Positions 25,655 through 35,402 of a stretch of DNA of 64,000 bases are shown in pieces. The notes below the pieces were generated by a model. The model ran no database searches. It worked only from the letters and a program-made list of their open reading frames with translations, and was not told where the DNA came from. The stretch covers positions 2,418,001-2,482,000 of the forward strand of contig AP025580.1 of assembly GCA_022846035.1 (NCBI GenBank), written 5' to 3'. Position numbers and translations under genes: made by a program. The stretch's first letter is position 1. Each line of letters begins with the position of its first letter. The DNA is from Christensenellaceae bacterium. Its GTDB lineage: Bacteria > Bacillota > Clostridia > Christensenellales > Christensenellaceae.

Positions 25655-26230
25655 TCACGTTTTATTTGCATTTTCAAGATACGTACCCAGCGCCTTAAGG
25701 TCCGCTCCGTAGATTTCTTTGAGGGCCGGATTATAGATAATGCTCGCCGGATGATACAGCGCAAACAGCGTATATTGTTTTCCGTCCAGCTTGCATTTTC
25801 TCGCCTGACCATGGTATGCGCCGATTGTAGCGGAAAAATCATTGAGCACCGCCCGAAGCGGCGTATTTCCCAGAGTCACGATTGTCTGCGGCGTAATCAA
25901 AGCAATCTCTTCCCTCAGAAATCCGCTCGCCTGCCCGATTTCCTCTTTGGTGGGCGGCCTGTTTGAAACCGTACCCCTGTCGCTTATTTTATGCGGCCGG
26001 AATTTGCATACGTTCGTAATGTAGATGTCCGCCCGTGCGAGGTTTACAGCCTGCAAAAATCCGTCGAGGGTTTTCCCCGCCTTGCCCACAAACGGCCGTC
26101 TCTTTATTACCTCTTCCCTGCCTGGCGCTTCGCCGATGACGAGCAGAGAGGCACGCGCGTTCCCTTCTCCAAAAACAAGCGGCGTATCCCCATAGAATGC
26201 GCCGATTTTCTGATACAATCTATTCAGCAA
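25655..26230 (-). CDS. Uracil-DNA glycosylase family protein lacking Fe-S cysteines
   Basis: 191 residues of the UDG superfamily with the motif GEAPGREEV (first active-site loop), RRPFVGKAGKTLDGFL, ITNVCKFRP and YHPASIIYNP (second loop). Unlike its neighbour it has no N-terminal CxxC pair and only one internal cysteine, so the four-cysteine [4Fe-4S] site of family 4 is missing. Starts at TTG after GGAGGAG and overlaps the upstream UDG by 11 bp. It may be a cluster-free paralogue with altered substrate. Confidence 0.85.
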   Translation of the reverse strand: MLNRLYQKIGAFYGDTPLVFGEGNARASLLVIGEAPGREEVIKRRPFVGKAGKTLDGFLQAVNLARADIYITNVCKFRPHKISDRGTVSNRPPTKEEIGQASGFLREEIALITPQTIVTLGNTPLRAVLNDFSATIGAYHGQARKCKLDGKQYTLFALYHPASIIYNPALKEIYGADLKALGTYLENANKT

Positions 26231-26786
26231 TATGAAGCTCCTCCAGTTTTTGCCTTAAAACCCTGAAGTCCTCTTTCGCGCTTTCGACATAATCCGGATT
26301 ATGTAGCATGGCCGCCGGATGGAAAGTAGGCATGATCATAAAATCCTTAACCGCGATACACGTTCCGTGTTCTTTCATCATCTTGACGTCGCGTTTCAAT
26401 ATGACGCCGGCAGCGATCCGCCCCAGGCAAACGATGAGCTTCGGTTTGATAAACGCCACCTGCGCGCGTAAATAGTCCATACACGCCTGCCGTTCGTCTT
26501 CCTGCGGATCGCGGTTGTTCGGCGGGCGGCATTTTACTACGTTCGCGATATACACGTCTGCGCGCTTAAGGCCAATTTCGCAAAGCATTTTATCCAGAAG
26601 CTGCCCCGCCGGCCCCACGAACGGCCGGCCAAGCTCATCCTCCCGCGCGCCCGGTCCCTCGCCGACAAACATAATATCGGCCTTTAAATTCCCCTCGCCG
26701 AATACCACATGCGTGCGCTTTTCCCAAAGCTTGCATTTTTTGCAGTGCATCACCGTTTCATATAAGGTTTTGAAGCTGTCGTACAT
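26220..26786 (-). CDS. Family 4 uracil-DNA glycosylase (Fe-S)
   Basis: 188 residues from the ATG with AGAGGTG upstream; the frame remains open to 26933 but without support. Cluster cysteines: CKKC near residue 14, KCRPPNNRD and QACMDYL, the C-x2-C...C-x15-C pattern of thermostable-type UDGa. Active-site loops GEGPGAREDELGRPFVGPAGQLLD and FHPAAMLHNP are intact. It removes uracil from DNA. It is downstream of recR. Confidence 0.93.
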   Translation of the reverse strand: MYDSFKTLYETVMHCKKCKLWEKRTHVVFGEGNLKADIMFVGEGPGAREDELGRPFVGPAGQLLDKMLCEIGLKRADVYIANVVKCRPPNNRDPQEDERQACMDYLRAQVAFIKPKLIVCLGRIAAGVILKRDVKMMKEHGTCIAVKDFMIMPTFHPAAMLHNPDYVESAKEDFRVLRQKLEELHIAE

Positions 26787-26823
26787 CAAAAACACCTCTT
26801 TTGAGAAGTTGCAACCAATCTCC

Positions 26824-27414
26824 TTAAATCGTCGTCCTTCCCTCGAGCGCCTTGGCAAGCGTGATCTCGTCCGCATATTCAAGCTCCGCGCCAATGGGGA
26901 TACCGTGCGCGATGCGCGATACCTTAAGGTCAAAGCCTTTCAACAGCCTGCTGATATACGCTGCCGTCGCTTCTCCCTGCACATCCGGATTGGTCGCCAG
27001 AATGATTTCCTTTACCTCGTCGCCCAGGCGCTTAAGGAGCGGCTTGATCGCAATATCGTCCGGCCCGATGCCCTCAAGCGGCGAAATCGTTCCCCCTAGC
27101 ACGTGGTAAAGCCCGCGGTATTCATGCGTTTTTTCGATGGCGAATACGTCGCGCGCATCCTTGACCACACAAATCACCGAACGGTCGCGCTTTACGTCCG
27201 CGCACACCTCGCACACTTCTCCCTCGCAAAGATTGCCGCATACCTTGCAATACCGTACCTTACGCCGCGCGTCATACATATCGAGTGCGAACTGCTTCAC
27301 ATCCGTTTCAGGCATTTTTAAAATATAATAGGCCAGCCTCTGCGCCGTTTTAGCGCCAATGCCCGGCAGTTTGCAAAACTGCGCAACCAGCTTTGAATAA
27401 GATTGCAAATTCAT
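26824..27414 (-). CDS. recR: Recombination protein RecR
   Basis: 196 residues, standard length. N-terminal HhH (LPGIGAKTAQRLAYY), a zinc finger CKVCGNLCEGEVCEVC, then the Toprim domain with VKDARDVFAIE and ILATNPDVQGEATA. Works with RecF/RecO in gap repair. The dnaX-ybaB-recR order is conserved across Bacteria. Confidence 0.98.
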   Translation of the reverse strand: MNLQSYSKLVAQFCKLPGIGAKTAQRLAYYILKMPETDVKQFALDMYDARRKVRYCKVCGNLCEGEVCEVCADVKRDRSVICVVKDARDVFAIEKTHEYRGLYHVLGGTISPLEGIGPDDIAIKPLLKRLGDEVKEIILATNPDVQGEATAAYISRLLKGFDLKVSRIAHGIPIGAELEYADEITLAKALEGRTTI

Positions 27415-27419
27415 ATTGC

Positions 27420-27755
27420 TTAGAACATTCCTCCAAGATTCATGCCGCCGGTAACTTTACCCATCTCCGTCTGCATCATTTCATCCGCTTTCGCGAGCGC
27501 CTCGTTGACCGCAGCGATGATCAGGTCCTGCAGCATCTCCACATCGTCCGGATCGACCGCTTCTTCCTTGATTTCGATACTTTTTATGACTTTTTTACCT
27601 GTCGCGACTACGCGCACCACACCGCCGCCTGCCGTTGCCTCTACCTCGCGCTCTTCAAGTTCTTCCTGCACCTGCTGCATTCTCGCCTGCATCTGCTGCG
27701 CCTGACGCATCATATTCTGCATGTTCATTCCGCCCGGGAATCCGCCTTTTGCCAT
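27420..27755 (-). CDS. ybaB: Nucleoid-associated protein YbaB/EbfC
   Basis: 111 residues. N-terminal Met/Gly/Gln-rich segment ([20 protein letters not shown]) leads into the long helix and the [20 protein letters not shown] beta sheet. It binds DNA as a dimer with tweezer-like arms. Start at the ATG preceded by TTGGAGG; an in-frame TTG 18 bases upstream falls within the ribosome site. Between dnaX and recR. Confidence 0.96.
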   Translation of the reverse strand: MAKGGFPGGMNMQNMMRQAQQMQARMQQVQEELEEREVEATAGGGVVRVVATGKKVIKSIEIKEEAVDPDDVEMLQDLIIAAVNEALAKADEMMQTEMGKVTGGMNLGGMF

Positions 27756-27778
27756 TTTTTGTTCCTCCAACACTTGAT

Positions 27779-29374
27779 TTATTTAATGATTACTTTATCT
27801 TTGCCAACCAGCTCCGCCAGTTGTTCCTGCATACTTTTTTCCTCTTTTTGTTCCTTTTCATAAACAATATCCACGATCATCGGATGTCCGAATATCCTGG
27901 TTGTGATAGCGCCCATCTGCTCCGCGTATTCTTCTTTTTTCAGCATATCCGTAAGCGCGCTGTCCGCCTCGTCCGCGTAAAGGTCGAGGATGCTCCCGCG
28001 CGCGGCAAGCTTTTTCAGACATCCGCTTGCCGGTCCCAAAACAGGAAACGCCTGGCTCACCAGAGCTTTAAATTCCTTAAGCGCGGCGTCTTCATTGACG
28101 TCCGCCGCCTTTTCACGCTCCGCTTCTTCCGAATGTTCCCCCGCTTCCACGCTTTTTATCGCCGCCGAAGCCTGCGGTATTGTTTTTTCTTCCTCCGCCG
28201 GTTTTGTTTCCGAGGCGAGGGCTTTCCGCCCGGGCGGCATAGCCTGCTTCGCCGCCGTATCAAACCCGCTCCGCGCAATTCCCGCGGCGAGCTTTTCGAC
28301 CCTCTGCTCGAGCTTTTTCATGCGCAGCTCCATATCCTTGGTATCCACGTCCGTCGTGTTGCTTGCAGCGCGCACGACCGCCGCGATCAGCACCGCATCC
28401 GGCGTGCTTGCATAGCGCAGCGTATTCTGGTTGTAGATGAATATCTCGAGCACGCGCAGCAGGTTCGCGCACTTGTATGCGTCGCCCACGTCATGCGCGA
28501 GGCGCGCCGAAAACTCCACCACAATATCCCGCAGTATATTATGCGGCTCCACGCCGCCCGCAAGCATTTCATCCACCGCAAGCAGGGCCTGCTTCGGATT
28601 TTCTTCCAGAATCGCATCGCATAGAGCCTTTAGCTGCACGCTATCGGCGACGCCCATTGCCTCGTTTACATCCGATAGCGTCAGCGTCTTTTTACCGGCG
28701 ATACATTGGTCCATAATCGAAAGCGCGTCGCGCATCGCACCTTCCGCCGACTGCGCGATCATCGTGATCGCTTCTGGCTCGCACATCACGCCCGTCTTAT
28801 CCGCAACTTCCTTAAGGCGCGATACAATATCCTCTTCGGATATTCGCTTGAAATCATACCTCTGGCAGCGCGAGAGGATCGTACCCGGCAATTTTCGCAG
28901 CTCAGTCGTCGCCAGGATAAACACCGCGTGCGGCGGCGGTTCCTCCAATGTTTTCAGCAGCGCGTTGAACGCGCCGGGCGAGAGCATATGCACCTCGTCG
29001 ATAATATAGACCTTATATTTCCCGAGCGCGGGCAGAAGCGACACTTTCTCGCGAATATCGCGCACATTGTCAACGCTGTTGTTAGACGCCGCGTCGATCT
29101 CTACAATGTCCACAAAGGCGTCGTTTTTCATGTTTCTACAAACCTCGCATTTCCCGCAGGGGTTTCCATCCTGCGGATCAAGACAGTTCAGCGCGCCCGC
29201 AAGAATTTTTGCCGTACTCGTTTTCCCCGTGCCCCGCGGCCCGTAAAACAGGTAGGCGTGCGCCTGCCGCCCCGTCATAACCTGCTTTTTCAAAATGTCG
29301 GTAATATGCTGCTGTCCGTATACCTCGTCAAAGGTTGTCGGCCTAAATACCCGGTACAGCGTTTTATATGCCAT
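27779..29374 (-). CDS. dnaX: DNA polymerase III tau/gamma subunit
   Basis: 531 residues. AAA+ clamp-loader ATPase with Walker [15 protein letters not shown], Walker B IDEVHML, zinc-binding cysteines ([16 protein letters not shown] region) and sensor-1 ATTELRKLP. An acidic low-complexity linker (about 365-425) precedes a shorter C-terminal domain. No slippery A-run like the E. coli frameshift site was noticed. First gene of the dnaX-ybaB-recR-UDG-UDG set. RBS GGGGAG. Confidence 0.96.
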   Translation of the reverse strand: MAYKTLYRVFRPTTFDEVYGQQHITDILKKQVMTGRQAHAYLFYGPRGTGKTSTAKILAGALNCLDPQDGNPCGKCEVCRNMKNDAFVDIVEIDAASNNSVDNVRDIREKVSLLPALGKYKVYIIDEVHMLSPGAFNALLKTLEEPPPHAVFILATTELRKLPGTILSRCQRYDFKRISEEDIVSRLKEVADKTGVMCEPEAITMIAQSAEGAMRDALSIMDQCIAGKKTLTLSDVNEAMGVADSVQLKALCDAILEENPKQALLAVDEMLAGGVEPHNILRDIVVEFSARLAHDVGDAYKCANLLRVLEIFIYNQNTLRYASTPDAVLIAAVVRAASNTTDVDTKDMELRMKKLEQRVEKLAAGIARSGFDTAAKQAMPPGRKALASETKPAEEEKTIPQASAAIKSVEAGEHSEEAEREKAADVNEDAALKEFKALVSQAFPVLGPASGCLKKLAARGSILDLYADEADSALTDMLKKEEYAEQMGAITTRIFGHPMIVDIVYEKEQKEEKSMQEQLAELVGKDKVIIK

Positions 29375-29440
29375 ATATTTATGCTCCCCGTTTTTTTATT
29401 CTTTATTATATCATACCGCCGCTCAAAACCGTGAACGGAT

Positions 29441-30163
29441 TCAGTCTTTTAATCTACTTTTTCTCTCCCGTATATAGCCGTTGAAAGCCTCGAGATTACG
29501 GCTTACGATCAGCTCCTGCGGGAATTCCGCTTCCAGGATAGCCGCTTCGGCCAGTCCGAATCCGCCAACGCGATAGCAAATGTGCGCGTCTGAGGATACT
29601 GTGATGCGTACGCCGTGTTTTTTGCACAACGCGAGGAAATCCTTGCAATTGGGCGCGCTCCCCTTGCGGTATAAAAAGGAATGGTCGTTGATCTCGATCA
29701 GCTTATCTAGCTTTTTGGCTTCCCGCACCACTGTTTCCCTGTCGATGTCGTAATACGGATTGCCGGGGTGTCCGATCACATCGATAAACGGATTATGAAG
29801 CGCTGCTGCCATCGCCGCCGTATTCTGCTCCCTCGTTCCCGGATCGATCACAATATCGTGCAGGGACGCGATGGCAAATTCCGTGAGCTTAAGAAAGCGG
29901 TCCGGAATATCGACATGCCCGTCATAATCGAGGATATTCGCTTCCGTGCTGCAAAAAACACGCACGCCCTCCATACTTTCTGGCAGGGACGCAAGCACCC
30001 CGATAATAAAATCGGGCGCGCCGCCCCGTATGCCCGGGCCGTGGTCCGCGCTGCAAATTGCTTCCATGCCTGTGTCGCGTGCGTATTCCACATTTTCCTT
30101 GAGCGTCGAATATGCGTGCCCGCTCGCAACCGTATGCGTATGCGTGTCCACCAAAAGTCTCAT
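29441..30163 (-). CDS. PHP-domain phosphatase/hydrolase (YcdX-like)
   Basis: 240 residues of the polymerase-and-histidinol-phosphatase fold: first metal motif DTHTHTVASGHAYST, AICSADHGPGI, then CSTEANI, IASLHD, VIGHPGNPYYD, LIEINDHSF and the final SSDAHICYRVG. All nine His/Asp/Glu ligands of a trinuclear zinc or manganese site appear. Substrate unknown; YcdX-type enzymes act as phosphatases. Followed upstream by ogg with a 13-bp gap, so the two are one unit. Confidence 0.92.
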   Translation of the reverse strand: MRLLVDTHTHTVASGHAYSTLKENVEYARDTGMEAICSADHGPGIRGGAPDFIIGVLASLPESMEGVRVFCSTEANILDYDGHVDIPDRFLKLTEFAIASLHDIVIDPGTREQNTAAMAAALHNPFIDVIGHPGNPYYDIDRETVVREAKKLDKLIEINDHSFLYRKGSAPNCKDFLALCKKHGVRITVSSDAHICYRVGGFGLAEAAILEAEFPQELIVSRNLEAFNGYIRERKSRLKD

Positions 30164-30176
30164 TGTGTTGCCTCCG

Positions 30177-31064
30177 TCAAGTTTTCAAAATTTTGTCCGG
30201 CGCTTTTTTCGCGCCGTAATTTTCCCGTTGCCAGAAAAACAAATATTGCTGCGCAATCCCCGCGTTTTCGCCAAACCGGTTCCGCGCGTATTCATATATT
30301 TGCCTGTCGTTTCCTACAAAGCCGTAATGCTCCTTTAGTATCCGCCTGATCCACACGTCCGCCGGAAAAGCATCCCGAAAACCAAGGGCAAACAGCAAGA
30401 TACAGTCCGCGACCTTAGGGCCTACGCCCGGCAGTTTTATCAGCTCCGCTTTTGCCGCAAAATACTCCATGCGCGCAAGACCGCAAAGGTCGAAACCGTC
30501 CGCCACCATACGAGCCGCGGCCTTTAAATAGGGCGCACGGTAGCCGCAGCCGCATTCTTTCAGGGTTTCAACGTCAAGGCCCGCAAGCGCATCCGGCTCC
30601 GGAAATCGGTAATAGGTCTTTCTTTCAAACGTAAACGGCTGGCCGCGCCTTTCACATATGCGCCGCAGGATGCCCTTGATCCGCTTTAAGTTGTTGTTGG
30701 CGGATACGATAAACGAAATCAGCGTCTCGAACGGCTCCTGGTTAAGCAGCCGCAATCCACAGCCGTATTCCCTGCCTTTGGTAAGCGCCGCGTCGCCGCA
30801 ATCGCAAAAGAGCCTGTCATAGTCGACCTCAAGGTCAAAATACCGCTTCCACACCTGTTCATATTCTTCCGCTCCGCACGGATACAGCGTCACAACTCTT
30901 TCCTTTTTCGCAACGCGCAAAAAACGGCCGTACGCAACTCCCTCAAATACGCCCTCCTCCGTCTCGTCAAAACGAAACGTCTGCCCGTTATCAAAAATGT
31001 GCCGCGGTTCAAAACAGGTCATACCCGTAATCACCGCCGCACCGTCCTGGAATCTTACTCTCAT
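30177..31064 (-). CDS. 8-oxoguanine DNA glycosylase (OGG1-like)
   Basis: 295 residues. N-terminal OGG domain with the FDNGQTFRFDETEEG block, then the HhH-GPD core: LPGVGPKVADCILL with catalytic Lys and FPADVWIRRIL with catalytic Asp. Excises 8-oxoG opposite C. The start at 31064 gives the usual bacterial length; another ATG at 31109 in frame would add 15 residues. The ATG sits about six bases after an extended -10 (TGGTATACT, 31071-31076), so the mRNA may be leaderless. Confidence 0.9.
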   Translation of the reverse strand: MRVRFQDGAAVITGMTCFEPRHIFDNGQTFRFDETEEGVFEGVAYGRFLRVAKKERVVTLYPCGAEEYEQVWKRYFDLEVDYDRLFCDCGDAALTKGREYGCGLRLLNQEPFETLISFIVSANNNLKRIKGILRRICERRGQPFTFERKTYYRFPEPDALAGLDVETLKECGCGYRAPYLKAAARMVADGFDLCGLARMEYFAAKAELIKLPGVGPKVADCILLFALGFRDAFPADVWIRRILKEHYGFVGNDRQIYEYARNRFGENAGIAQQYLFFWQRENYGAKKAPDKILKT

Positions 31065-31125
31065 GTTTTTAGTATACCATATTCCCGCATTTTTTTGTAG
31101 GGAGAACATCCGCTTTCCGCATACG

Positions 31126-31152
31126 AAAACGCTTTCGAAAAATCCGAAAGCG
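31126..31152. terminator. Terminator between ogg and the acyl-CoA operon
   Basis: CGCTTTCG-aaaaatc-CGAAAGCG flanked by AAAA and TTTTT, placed after the CoA-transferase stop. On the minus strand it ends the acd operon and insulates ogg. Confidence 0.85.
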
Positions 31153-31188
31153 TTTTTCCTGCAGTACTATATGATATTTTATCTTCCG

Positions 31189-32772
31189 TCACACAACATG
31201 CTTGCGCAGCCCGATCAGCCCCTCCCCAAACAACACGCTGTCCATTGTGCTCAGATGATCGCTGATCTTTGGGCAAAACTCCATTTGCGCCAGAATATCC
31301 CTCTCAAGATCGACGCCTGGCGCTATTTCGATCAGCTCAAGGCCGCTTCCCGTCACGCGAAATACCGCGCGTTCCGTGATATACAGCACTTCCTGACCGT
31401 TTTTAAAACCCATTTTTCCATGATACGTGATCTGGTCGATTTTTTGCAAAAACTTTTTATTTTTCCCCTCCTGCTCAATGACCAGCTTCCCTCCGCGAAA
31501 GCTTTCCCGCAGCCCTCCCGCAGTAAAGGTGCCGCAAAAAATCAGCCTTGCGGTGTTCTGCGAAATATTGATCGAACCGCCGCAGCCGTAAATCCTGGAG
31601 CCAAATCTGGAAATATTCGCGCTGCCTGCCTGGTCGGCCTGCGCAAAGCCGAGATACGTTACGTCAAGTCCGCCGCCGTCGTAAAAATCAAACTGGCTTT
31701 CCTGTTCGATCATCGCCACCGCGTTTCGCGCCGCGCCGAAATCTTTTCCCCCGCAGGGTATCCCGCCGATTACGCCGCTTTCCGCCGTCAGCGTCATCCG
31801 CTCGTAAACGCCTTCTTCATCCGCTACCGCCGCGATAAATTCAGGCGCGCCGATCCCAAGGTTGACGATAGCGCCCGACTTTAACTCCTGCGCGCATCTT
31901 CTGGCGATCACCTTTTTCGCGCTCATGGGCAACTTTCCGTTTTTCGTTTTCAGGGCGCGGCTATGGCCCGTCAGGGTTGGATCGTATCCGGTCATATCGC
32001 CGATCGGGCGGTGGTTTTTCTCCGGTTCGCCGCACAAGACGACCGCATCCACAAAAATGCCGGGCACATACGTCTTGTCCGCCGCAAGGCTGCCGCGCGG
32101 TACAATCCTTTTGACCTGCGCGATCACCTTTCCGCCGCAGGCCTTCACGGCCATCGCGATCAGGCGAATATCTGTTTTGACCACTTCCTCGTCGATACAC
32201 AGATTTCCGTCCGCATCCGCGGCCGTAGCGCGAACCAATCCAATGTCGAATTTCGGTACATCGTAGGACAGGTATTCCTCGCCTTTGATGGTAACAACTT
32301 CCACAATATCGTCGGTCGAGCGTGCAGTCATCCTGCCGCCCTCGAGCCTCGGATCCACATAAGTGTTCAGCCCGACTTTCGTCAGATACCTGTTCTCACC
32401 GCACAGCCGCGCGCGATACAAACGCATGACCGTACCCTGCGGCACGTTATACGCCTCTACCTCATTATTGGAAATCATCTCCCCGATTTTCAGGTTGGTT
32501 CCGAAAAAGGCTGATACGATGCGCTTCAAAAGTCCCTCGTGGGCCAAGTGGTCGCTGCCCCCGCCGGCAGAATCGCTGAGGCCGGAGCCCGAATACTGCG
32601 TTAAACCATGCGGCTGTCCGGTCTTCAAGAACCGCTCTTCCAACCGCGCAAGGACTTCTTCAGCCATTCCCGCCATACCAAATCCACTGGACGCCATCAC
32701 GTCTCCGTTTTTAATCAGGTCGAGCGCCTCATCCATGCTGCATATCTTATCTGTCATTCTGCTTTCCCTCAA
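31189..32772 (-). CDS. Family I acyl-CoA transferase, fused subunits, second paralogue
   Basis: 527 residues, same architecture as the gene at 15162-16685. Blocks: EAYNVPQGTVMRLYRARL, GLNTYVDPRLEGG, RATAADADGNLCIDEE, NLGIGAPEFIAA, catalytic Glu in TAESGVIGGIP and FDFYDGGGLDVT. Here the ESG motif is canonical. Last gene of the acd-etfB-etfA-ech-cat operon, so it would load or unload CoA on the substrate handled by the dehydrogenase and hydratase. The precise acids are not predictable. Confidence 0.92.
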   Translation of the reverse strand: MRESRMTDKICSMDEALDLIKNGDVMASSGFGMAGMAEEVLARLEERFLKTGQPHGLTQYSGSGLSDSAGGGSDHLAHEGLLKRIVSAFFGTNLKIGEMISNNEVEAYNVPQGTVMRLYRARLCGENRYLTKVGLNTYVDPRLEGGRMTARSTDDIVEVVTIKGEEYLSYDVPKFDIGLVRATAADADGNLCIDEEVVKTDIRLIAMAVKACGGKVIAQVKRIVPRGSLAADKTYVPGIFVDAVVLCGEPEKNHRPIGDMTGYDPTLTGHSRALKTKNGKLPMSAKKVIARRCAQELKSGAIVNLGIGAPEFIAAVADEEGVYERMTLTAESGVIGGIPCGGKDFGAARNAVAMIEQESQFDFYDGGGLDVTYLGFAQADQAGSANISRFGSRIYGCGGSINISQNTARLIFCGTFTAGGLRESFRGGKLVIEQEGKNKKFLQKIDQITYHGKMGFKNGQEVLYITERAVFRVTGSGLELIEIAPGVDLERDILAQMEFCPKISDHLSTMDSVLFGEGLIGLRKHVV

Positions 32773-33549
32773 TTATTTCAGGGGCGGAAAATCCGCTTTC
32801 CGTTTTTCCACAAAAGCCGTCATTCCTTCTACGCGGTCCGGACTGTCGTAGCACTGCCTGGTCAGCATTTCTTCCAGTACGATCCCTGTTTCCAAATCCG
32901 TCTCCGCGCCGCGGCCGATCGCCTGCTTCGCGGCGGCGACTGCCATCGGTGAATTGGCCGCGATCCTGTTTGCCATCGCAATCGCTTCATCCAGCAATTC
33001 TTCCGGCTCCACAACCTTATTGACAAGACCGATCCTGCAGGCTTCCTGCGCGTCGATACGTTCTGCCGTCATAATCAGTTCCTTGGCCTTGCCCGGGCCC
33101 AGTAAACGAACCATCCTCTGCGTTCCGTTAAAGCCCGGGATGATTCCCAGCCCTGTTTCCGGCTGGCAGAAAACCGCCTTTGAGGATGCGATCCGTATAT
33201 CACAGGCCATCGACATTTCCGTTCCGCCGCCCATGGAGTAGCCGTTAACCGCCGCAATGACGGGTTTGCGCAGTAATTCCAGCTTACGGAAGAATTTCAC
33301 TCCCACATGCGTAAAATACATTCCCTGTTCGACATCAAGCTGCAGCATATACTTTACGTCCGAACCTGCCATAAAGGCCTTTCCTTCTCCGGTGATGATG
33401 ATCGCCCGAATATTCGGATCGGCGTCCAGGTCATCGACGCACGCCGTCATCTTTTCGAACAACTCCACGCTGAAAATGTTAAGCCCCTTGTCCGAAGATA
33501 GCGTCATAATCCCCACGGGTCCTTGCTTTTGTACCGTTACATCTGTCAT
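32773..33549 (-). CDS. Enoyl-CoA hydratase/isomerase family protein (crotonase)
   Basis: 258 residues. Oxyanion-hole motifs GEGKAFMAGSDVKYM and YSMGGGTEMSMACDIRIA are present, and the active-site acid is supplied in the QPETGLGIIPGFNGTQ segment (one glutamate at Glu in PETG). Typical of hydratases of 250-260 residues. The stop is next to the CoA-transferase start. Likely hydrates or dehydrates the 2-enoyl-CoA that the acyl-CoA dehydrogenase/ETF reduces or forms. Confidence 0.93.
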   Translation of the reverse strand: MTDVTVQKQGPVGIMTLSSDKGLNIFSVELFEKMTACVDDLDADPNIRAIIITGEGKAFMAGSDVKYMLQLDVEQGMYFTHVGVKFFRKLELLRKPVIAAVNGYSMGGGTEMSMACDIRIASSKAVFCQPETGLGIIPGFNGTQRMVRLLGPGKAKELIMTAERIDAQEACRIGLVNKVVEPEELLDEAIAMANRIAANSPMAVAAAKQAIGRGAETDLETGIVLEEMLTRQCYDSPDRVEGMTAFVEKRKADFPPLK

Positions 33550-33569
33550 TTTAAATATTCCCCTTTCCC

Positions 33570-34580
33570 TTACTCTTTATTTTTCCGGTTGCGCAGCTCT
33601 TTGAGCAATGCCGGTATGATTTCCATAGCATCTCCCACAATCCCGTAATCCGCCGTTTTGAAAATCGGCGCATTCGGATCCGTATTGATGGCGATAACCG
33701 TTTTTGCCGAAGACACTCCCGTCATGTGCTGAATCGCACCGGAGATTCCGCAGGCGATATAAATATCCGCCTTGATACTCGCGCCCGTTTGTCCTACCAT
33801 ATGTTCATGGGAAATCCATCCCAGGTCTGTCGGCGGGCGGGATGACGCGGCGGCGCCGCCCAGCTCCCCCGCCAGTTCGCGAATCAGCTCAAACTGCTTT
33901 GCTCCGCCCATGCCTCTGCCGCCGGCAACAATAATTTTTGCTTTTTCCAGGCCGCAATTTCCCTCCTGCTCCTTACGTACCGACCCTATCAGCGCGGTGC
34001 GCGAAGATTTTTGCGGAACCGTTTCCCTGATAACCGCGCATTCTCTTTTGTTTTCCTCCATCCGGCGGAAAACCCCCGCGCGTACCGTCGCCATCTGCGG
34101 CCGGCGCTGCGGACATACAATGGTCGCCAGCAAATTGCCACCGAACGCAGGACATATAAAGCGGGTCACCTTTTCGTCTCCCGCCTTTATATCGATACAG
34201 TCAGCCGTCAGCCCCGTTTTAAGCCGTGCGGCAACTCGCGGCGCAAGATCCCTGCCGTTGTCGCTCGCACCGATGAGGATCGTATTCGGCCGGTATTTCT
34301 CCGCTAAAATACAAAACGCATCCGTAAAGGCTTCCGTATGGTATTCCCCGTATCCGCTTCCTTCAACGGCGATAACAATATCCGCACCCTGGGAGGCCGC
34401 ACACGCTATCATTGCGGATGTGATTTGCCCGCCGATCAGGACCGCGACCACGTCTTCATGGTATGCGTCCGCAAGCGCCCTCGCCGGAGCAAACAGCTCC
34501 AGGCCCGCTTTTTCCAGTTGCCCGTGATCCTGTTCAAGATATACCCAGATATTCTTGCATTGCAATCTTTCTTTTGTCAT
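33570..34580 (-). CDS. etfA: Electron transfer flavoprotein alpha subunit
   Basis: 336 residues. The C-terminal FAD-binding domain (about 205-336) shows GGRGMGGAKQFELIREL, SSRPPTDLGWISHEHMVGQTG and CGISGAIQHMTGV, then NTDPNAPIF. Pairs with EtfB, coded by an overlapping gene (4 bp), and shuttles electrons to or from the acyl-CoA dehydrogenase. Whether it bifurcates electrons cannot be decided from sequence alone. Confidence 0.96.
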   Translation of the reverse strand: MTKERLQCKNIWVYLEQDHGQLEKAGLELFAPARALADAYHEDVVAVLIGGQITSAMIACAASQGADIVIAVEGSGYGEYHTEAFTDAFCILAEKYRPNTILIGASDNGRDLAPRVAARLKTGLTADCIDIKAGDEKVTRFICPAFGGNLLATIVCPQRRPQMATVRAGVFRRMEENKRECAVIRETVPQKSSRTALIGSVRKEQEGNCGLEKAKIIVAGGRGMGGAKQFELIRELAGELGGAAASSRPPTDLGWISHEHMVGQTGASIKADIYIACGISGAIQHMTGVSSAKTVIAINTDPNAPIFKTADYGIVGDAMEIIPALLKELRNRKNKE

Positions 34581-35398
34581 ACCTGCCGTTCCTCACTGCC
34601 GCAAACCATTCCCTGCAGGATGTCCGCCATGCTGCCTGCGATTTCTTCTATACTGCCGTCAAGCATCACCGCGTCTTTTTCATGCGGTATGACGCAAACT
34701 TCGGTCACCTTTGTGGGGGAGCCTGCGCTTCCCGTACGTTCAGGCTCCAGAGCGTCCATGTCGCCTGGCCCTAAGATTAAAACCCGCGCTCTCATAGACG
34801 CCATTTTGCTTTTCATCGTCGGATAGCGCGGACTGACTTGCGCGTTGCCGATGGTCAGCACGCACGGCCCTTTCACCTTGATCTGATCAATAGCAGATTT
34901 ACGCTCACGTAGCACAAGATAGCCGTCCTCCGCCTGCTCAAATTCCACGGCACCCGTAACCTGCGGCAGGTCCAGCGCTTCGGCCAGTTCTGCGCCTACC
35001 TGCGCCGTATCGCTGTCCATCGCCTGTTTCCCACACAAAATCAAATCAAAACCGCCGATGTTTTTTCTCTGCATGATGATGCGCGCCGCCTGCGCGAGCA
35101 CATAACTGGTAGCAAGTGTATCCGCGCCGCCAAACGTCCGGTCGCTTGCCAGACACGCCTCGTCCGCCCCTACGGCAAGGCATTCCCGAAGCGCCGCTTC
35201 CGTTTGGCGCGGCCCCATGGAAAGCACGGTGACGCTGCCGCCGTGCCGCTCCTTATGCCGCACCGCCAATTCCAGCGCCAGGCGGTCGAAAGGATTGACG
35301 ATACACTCGATACCGTCGCGTATCAGCGTTCCCGTCTGCGGATCGATCCGGACTTCCATATCTGCGGGTACCTGTTTGATACATACCAGTATTTCCAT
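34577..35398 (-). CDS. etfB: Electron transfer flavoprotein beta subunit
   Basis: 273 residues, about the normal length. CIKQVPADMEVRIDPQTGTL at the N-terminus, INPFDRLALELAV-like recognition helix region, GKQAMDSDTAQVGAELAEAL and VLTIGNAQVSPRYPTMKSKM as nucleotide and dehydrogenase-contact segments. Coupled to etfA by overlap and starts 4 bp after acd. Confidence 0.96.
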   Translation of the reverse strand: MEILVCIKQVPADMEVRIDPQTGTLIRDGIECIVNPFDRLALELAVRHKERHGGSVTVLSMGPRQTEAALRECLAVGADEACLASDRTFGGADTLATSYVLAQAARIIMQRKNIGGFDLILCGKQAMDSDTAQVGAELAEALDLPQVTGAVEFEQAEDGYLVLRERKSAIDQIKVKGPCVLTIGNAQVSPRYPTMKSKMASMRARVLILGPGDMDALEPERTGSAGSPTKVTEVCVIPHEKDAVMLDGSIEEIAGSMADILQGMVCGSEERQV

Positions 35399-35402
35399 CC
35401 GC

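Noticed and set aside
27635-28624. 329-codon plus-strand frame across dnaX
   Set aside because: Antisense to dnaX, Arg/His-rich, no ribosome site.
29375-29440. Possible SRP (scr) RNA gene before dnaX
   Set aside because: The gap is only 66 bp and shows no SRP Alu or S-domain motif.
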